Assembly (NCBI GenBank): GCA_016303235.1
Contig: JAEDMB010000069.1
Span: 1 to 9,831, forward strand
Length of the DNA stretch: 9,831 nt
Direction of reading: 5' to 3'
From: Oscillospiraceae bacterium
GTDB lineage: Bacteria > Bacillota > Clostridia > Oscillospirales > Ruminococcaceae
Of this stretch, positions 6,323 to 9,831 are shown piece after piece; the stretch's first letter is position 1; every line of letters begins with the position of its first letter. The notes under the pieces are model-generated. The model worked only from the letters and a program-made list of their open reading frames with translations, was not told the origin of the DNA and did no database searches. The position numbers and the translations under genes were made by a program.

Positions 6323-7275
6323 AAAGGAAATTAATTTCATCTGTTACTGCCGGAATTGTTATGATTTCTGCTGTAAATATATTTCCGTCATATGCCGAAA
6401 GCATACCGCTTTTATATTTCAAATCCGGAGAAAGCACTGATATAGTAAAAGTATCTGCTGAAGATGTTGCAAACGGTGACGTTTCAGTCAGAATAGGCAT
6501 GTACATAGATGATTCATCAAACAATATAGGAGCTTTGAGATTACGCTGGAAATCCGACAGCGAATATTTAACACTCGGAAATCTTTTAAGCCCTCTTGCT
6601 AATATAAATGAAGAAACTGAATATATGCTCTCTGACGGAACTGTTTTCACATCAACAAAGCCTCTCACATGTTTCGGAAAGGTTACAAATTCAAAATACG
6701 GATTTCAGGGACAGTTTATTATTCCCGACAAGCCCGACGAAACAACAGGACGTTCCGAAACTGCCTATTCAATTTCTTATCAGTCAGATATGAAAAGTGC
6801 TGTAAACTGGTTTGACGGTGATTCTGATGCCTATATGATTAGCGATTTTGATGCCGTTGTAAAGCAGGGAACTCCCGACGGTTTTTATAAAATATACTAT
6901 ATTGAACCGGCAATAAAAGATATAAATTCAGTTACCGATGAGGAATGGAACAGCATTGAAAACGGCATATCATACGGCACATACTATTCAGATTCAAAGG
7001 ATTTTCTTCCCAATGTAAAATCAATTACAATTCAGGTCGGAGAGCCTTTCGGAACAGGTGACGTAAATCAGGATTTGAAAATTGATTCTTCCGATGCCTC
7101 TGCTGTTCTGAGTGCATATGCAAGCTTTTCAAGCGGTCAGGGCTACCGACTTACGGATAAGCAGATTGAATGTGCTGACGTAAATCATGACGGAACTGTT
7201 GATTCCTCTGATGCAAGCCGTATACTTGAATATTATGCCAATCTTTCAAGCGGAAAAGAGGACAGTCTTGAATAA
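6319..7275 (+). CDS. Secreted type I dockerin protein with a cohesin-like N-terminal region
   Basis: The 318-residue protein starts with a signal peptide: MKRK, a hydrophobic core, and likely cleavage after SYA (26/27). Residues of about 30-245 have no catalytic motif I recognise. Their pattern is beta-rich and cohesin-like: GDVSVRIGMYIDD, IGALRLRW, then DGFYKIYYI and a closing SITIQVGE. The C terminus is a dockerin with two calcium loops, DVNQDLKIDSSDAS (from 248) and DVNHDGTVDSSDAS (from 287). Each is followed by a helix and SSG, with aspartates or asparagine at calcium positions 1, 3, 5, 9 and 12. The dockerin should anchor it to a cohesin-bearing scaffold outside the cell. ATGA overlap with mtnN and a weak upstream site (AGGGTGG, 6302-6308) suggest coupled translation; a stop at 6313-6315 excludes any earlier start. 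The dockerin is near certain. The cohesin-like call is inference, and another beta-sandwich is possible. Confidence 0.88.
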   Translation: MKRKLISSVTAGIVMISAVNIFPSYAESIPLLYFKSGESTDIVKVSAEDVANGDVSVRIGMYIDDSSNNIGALRLRWKSDSEYLTLGNLLSPLANINEETEYMLSDGTVFTSTKPLTCFGKVTNSKYGFQGQFIIPDKPDETTGRSETAYSISYQSDMKSAVNWFDGDSDAYMISDFDAVVKQGTPDGFYKIYYIEPAIKDINSVTDEEWNSIENGISYGTYYSDSKDFLPNVKSITIQVGEPFGTGDVNQDLKIDSSDASAVLSAYASFSSGQGYRLTDKQIECADVNHDGTVDSSDASRILEYYANLSSGKEDSLE

Positions 7276-7289
7276 TAATTTCAAAAAAC

Positions 7290-7341
7290 TGTATTTCAGC
7301 GGTGTACTGCTGTAATTGTACAAAATACAACTCTGTTTTTT
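7290..7341 (+). terminator. Possible first terminator or 3' structure of the dockerin transcript
   Basis: An outer stem TGTATTT (7290-7296) / AAATACA (7323-7329) encloses an inner hairpin CAGCGG (7297-7302) / CTGCTG (7307-7312), which has one G-T pair. A T6 run follows at 7336-7341. The 10-nt bulge and the gap before the T-run make it weaker than the terminator downstream. It may instead be a 3'-end stabiliser. Confidence 0.4.
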
Positions 7342-7370
7342 GACTTTTCTTGTAGTAAATTTAGATTTTT

Positions 7371-7417
7371 AAAATACTGCCTTTTTTCTGAATTTTTAAG
7401 GCAGTATTTTTTGTTTT
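7371..7417 (+). terminator. Strong Rho-independent terminator of the mtnN-dockerin unit
   Basis: Perfect 13-bp stem AAAATACTGCCTT (7371-7383) / AAGGCAGTATTTT (7398-7410), 14-nt loop, with T-runs through 7417. The A-rich 5' edge could let it also act on the minus strand, but I see no minus-strand gene that needs it. Confidence 0.9.
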
Positions 7418-7514
7418 TATGAAAAATTCCTGAAATCGTTTTTTTATATTAATAAAAATTGCCGGTTTGGTTTTTTTTCTAAAGTGTGGAAGTTTTTATT
7501 CCTTTGAAAATTTC

Positions 7515-7543
7515 TTGACAAATCGTCCGGATTATTATAAAAT
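7515..7543 (+). promoter_or_regulatory. SigA-type promoter of gltB
   Basis: -35 TTGACA (7515-7520, consensus), 17-nt spacer, -10 TAAAAT (7538-7543). Unlike the other promoters here it lacks a TGn extension. The start is expected near 7550, giving a leader of about 50 nt. Confidence 0.83.
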
Positions 7544-7556
7544 TAATGTGTTAATT
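7541..7556. repeat. Inverted repeat at the gltB promoter (candidate operator)
   Basis: AATTAA (7541-7546) and TTAATT (7551-7556) are perfectly complementary around TGTG. The repeat overlaps the end of the -10 box and the expected start. The position suits a repressor site, but AT-rich arms of 6 bp can arise by chance. Confidence 0.35.
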
Positions 7557-7600
7557 CAGTCCGTTTATATGGATAATAGCAACGTGTAAAGGAGATTAGT

Positions 7601-9831
7601 ATGGATAATTACAGGAATCAGAATCCTTATGAAAAACAGGGATTGTATGACCCCAGTTTTGAACACGAAAACTGCGGTATCGGTGCAGTTGTCAATATGA
7701 AGGGTATAAAATCAAGATTTGTTGTTGAAAATGCTCTCCGTATTGTTGAAACGCTTGAACACAGAGCAGGTAAAGACGCTGAAGGAAAAACCGGTGATGG
7801 TGTCGGAATTATGCTCCAGATTTCGCATAAATTTTTTAAGACCGCTGTTGATTTCGACCTCGGAAATGAACGTGATTACGGAATAGGAATGTTTTTCCTC
7901 CCACAGGAAGAAAAGGAATGCCGTAAATCTATGGAAACTTTTGAAAATGTTCTCAAATCCGAAAAGCTTGAGCTTATGGGCTGGAGAAAAGTTCCGGTAA
8001 ATTCAAGCGTTCTCGGTACAAGAGCTTTGGAAAGTATGCCGACAATTATGCAGGTATTTATCAGACGTCCTAAGGGCTGTGCGAGAGGAATAGACTTCGA
8101 CCGCCGTCTTTATGTTGCAAGGCGTGTTTTTGAAAACAAAGACAAAAATACTTATGTATGTTCTCTTTCAAGCAGAACTATTGTATATAAAGGAATGTTC
8201 CTTGTAAATGAACTTCGTCTTTTCTATTACGATTTGCAGGACGAAAACTATGTTTCCGCAATCGCAACGGTTCATTCAAGATTTTCAACAAATACAAATC
8301 CAAGCTGGCAGAAGGCTCACCCTTACAGATTTATCGTTCACAACGGTGAAATAAATACAATTACGGGCAATGCCGATAAAATGCTTGCACGTGAGGAATG
8401 TGTTTCATGTGACGTTCTCGGAAAGAATATGAAAAAGGTTCTTCCGATTGTTGAAACTGCCGGCTCTGACTCCGCACGTCTTGACAATGCCCTTGAATTT
8501 ATGGTTATGTCCGGAATGGAACTCCCTCTTGCCGTAATGGTATGTATTCCAGAGCCTTTCAGAAATGTAAATTCTATGAACGACAAGAAACGCAGTTTCT
8601 ATCAGTATTACGCTACTATGATGGAACCCTGGGACGGCCCTGCATCAATTCTGTTTACTGACGGTGACCTTATGGGTGCTGTTCTTGACAGAAACGGCTT
8701 GAGACCGTCAAGATATTACATCACTGTTGACGGATTCCTTATTCTTTCATCAGAAGTCGGTGCAATAGATATTCCCTCCGAACAGATTCTCAGAAAAGAA
8801 AGACTCCACCCCGGAAAAATGCTTCTTGTAGATACCGTCAAGGGTGAGCTTATAGATGATGAAGATTTGAAAAATCACTATGCAAACAGACAGCCTTATG
8901 GTGAATGGCTTGATATGAATTTCGTTCATTTAAGCGATTTGAAATTCCCGAATAAAGCTGTACAGCACTATGACCACGAAGAAATCGGCAGACTTCAGAA
9001 AACATTCGGATATACATACGAAAATATCCGCACAAGTATACTTCCTATGGCGGAAACAGGTTCAGAACCTATTGCAGCTATGGGCTGTGATTCTCCTATC
9101 CCTCCGCTTTCGGAGTGTGACCCTCCGCTGTTCTCATATTTCAGACAGCTTTTTGCACAGGTAACAAATCCGCCTATTGATGCTATCCGTGAAAATATTA
9201 TCACTGATACATGCGTTTATGCGGGTTCAACAGGAAATCTCCTTGAGGAAAAACCTGACAACTGCTATGTACTTAAAATAAATAATCCTATACTCTCATG
9301 TCTTGACATGATGAAAATAAAATCCCTTAAAAATACAAAGTTCAGAACCACAGTAGTTCCGATTATATACGAAAAGGGTACACCTCTTAAAGATGCTATA
9401 AATGAAGTCCTTGCAAAGGTCGACAAGGCTCATGATGATGGTGCAAATATAATCGTTCTTTCAGACCGTGGAGTCAATGAAAAAATGATTCCTATTCCGT
9501 CACTCCTTGCAGTATCGGCAGTACAGCATTTCCTTGTAGTAAACAACAAGAAAACAGCTACATCGCTTATTCTCGAAAGTGGTGAGCCGAGAGAAGTTCA
9601 CCAGTTTGCAACACTTCTTGCATACGGTGCAACAGCAGTCAATCCGTATCTTGCACAGGAAACTATAAGGGATATGGTTCACAGAGGAGTACTTGACAAG
9701 GAAACTTTCGCAGCGGATACGGCATATAATACATGTATACTTTCAGGTATAGTAAAAATAGCTTCAAAAATGGGTATCTCAACTATACAGTCATATCAGG
9801 GTTCAAGAAACTTTGAGGCTATCGGAATAGG
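7601..9831 (+). CDS. gltB: Glutamate synthase large subunit, 3' truncated by the window
   Basis: The first 743 codons are open with no stop, and the gene runs off the right edge; family members are roughly 1500 residues. The large subunit of NAD(P)H-dependent GOGAT makes glutamate from glutamine and 2-oxoglutarate. The class II glutaminase domain starts at C25 in HENCGIGA, so a 24-residue propeptide should be removed to expose the nucleophile. Further landmarks are HSRFSTNT (from 225), HNGEIN (247-252), DRNGLRPSRYY (from 363), AETGSEP then DSPIPPLS (from 485), FRQLFAQVTNPPIDAIRE (from 514), and the start of the FMN/synthase domain ending at GISTIQSYQG (from 725). The iron-sulfur cysteines lie beyond the window. 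GGAG (7591-7594) lies 6 nt before ATG 7601. Its own promoter and a strong upstream terminator make it a separate unit, with gltD perhaps downstream. Confidence 0.97.
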   Translation, partial: MDNYRNQNPYEKQGLYDPSFEHENCGIGAVVNMKGIKSRFVVENALRIVETLEHRAGKDAEGKTGDGVGIMLQISHKFFKTAVDFDLGNERDYGIGMFFLPQEEKECRKSMETFENVLKSEKLELMGWRKVPVNSSVLGTRALESMPTIMQVFIRRPKGCARGIDFDRRLYVARRVFENKDKNTYVCSLSSRTIVYKGMFLVNELRLFYYDLQDENYVSAIATVHSRFSTNTNPSWQKAHPYRFIVHNGEINTITGNADKMLAREECVSCDVLGKNMKKVLPIVETAGSDSARLDNALEFMVMSGMELPLAVMVCIPEPFRNVNSMNDKKRSFYQYYATMMEPWDGPASILFTDGDLMGAVLDRNGLRPSRYYITVDGFLILSSEVGAIDIPSEQILRKERLHPGKMLLVDTVKGELIDDEDLKNHYANRQPYGEWLDMNFVHLSDLKFPNKAVQHYDHEEIGRLQKTFGYTYENIRTSILPMAETGSEPIAAMGCDSPIPPLSECDPPLFSYFRQLFAQVTNPPIDAIRENIITDTCVYAGSTGNLLEEKPDNCYVLKINNPILSCLDMMKIKSLKNTKFRTTVVPIIYEKGTPLKDAINEVLAKVDKAHDDGANIIVLSDRGVNEKMIPIPSLLAVSAVQHFLVVNNKKTATSLILESGEPREVHQFATLLAYGATAVNPYLAQETIRDMVHRGVLDKETFAADTAYNTCILSGIVKIASKMGISTIQSYQGSRNFEAIGI

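Larger units (their letters stand above)
7276..7600. other. Gene-free stretch between the dockerin gene and gltB
   Basis: It holds, in order, a branched hairpin with a T-run, a strong terminator, an AT-rich stretch (about 7418-7510) in which I see nothing specific, then the gltB promoter with an inverted repeat and the leader. No credible protein gene is present. The only small reading frame noted is a six-codon one at 7569-7589. Confidence 0.8.

Noticed and set aside
7446..7480. T8 run after TTGCCGGTTTGG as another terminator
   Set aside because: No stem of useful length precedes it.
8338..9204. Minus-strand frames at 8338-8586, 8850-9035 and 8995-9204, and a plus-strand frame at 8970-9164
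   Set aside because: All sit inside gltB in other frames, with no start signals. The gltB frame is continuous here and carries family motifs.

Overview
The window looks like chromosomal DNA from a low-GC Gram-positive anaerobe of the Ruminococcus / Oscillospiraceae type. Three things support this: AT-rich intergenic DNA with strong AGGAGG-type ribosome binding sites; textbook vegetative promoters, all with 17-nt spacers; and a secreted protein ending in a type I dockerin whose two calcium loops both read DSSDAS, a style familiar from ruminococcal cellulosome proteins. The genus is an inference. I see no transposase, integrase, phage gene, CRISPR array or broken gene.

Layout. (1) 1-2223: the 3' part of a membrane sensor with PAS, GGDEF and EAL domains (c-di-GMP turnover), closed by a terminator that overlaps its last codons. 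(2) 2247-2707: a divergent tRNA pair, tRNA-Arg(ACG) on the minus strand and tRNA-Lys(TTT) on the plus strand. Each has its own near-consensus promoter and its own terminator. (3) 2794-3501: a monocistronic pduL-type phosphotransacylase with promoter and terminator. (4) 3520-5581: a two-gene NAD salvage unit, nicotinamidase then nicotinate phosphoribosyltransferase, separated by 1 nt. (5) 5578-7275: a second two-gene unit from a promoter whose -35 box overlaps the previous stop codon. It holds an MTA/SAH nucleosidase and, through an ATGA overlap, a secreted dockerin protein with a cohesin-like region. (6) 7276-7600: a 325-nt gene-free stretch with a hairpin, a strong terminator and the promoter of the next gene. 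(7) 7601-9831: the first half of the glutamate synthase large subunit, running off the right edge.

Functional reading. Most genes are housekeeping: c-di-GMP signalling, tRNAs, acyl-phosphate/acyl-CoA exchange, pyridine-nucleotide recycling, recycling of SAM by-products and ammonia assimilation. PncA makes nicotinate, which PncB turns into nicotinate mononucleotide, so those two form a real pathway pair. The outlier is the exported dockerin protein translationally coupled to the cytosolic nucleosidase; the sequence offers no metabolic reason for the pairing. I did not find a clearly new multi-gene system. The best leads are this coupled dockerin gene and several compact regulatory arrangements: a TATAAT inside a terminator loop, perfect inverted repeats on two promoters, and a tRNA-Lys leader that can pair with the tRNA 3' end.
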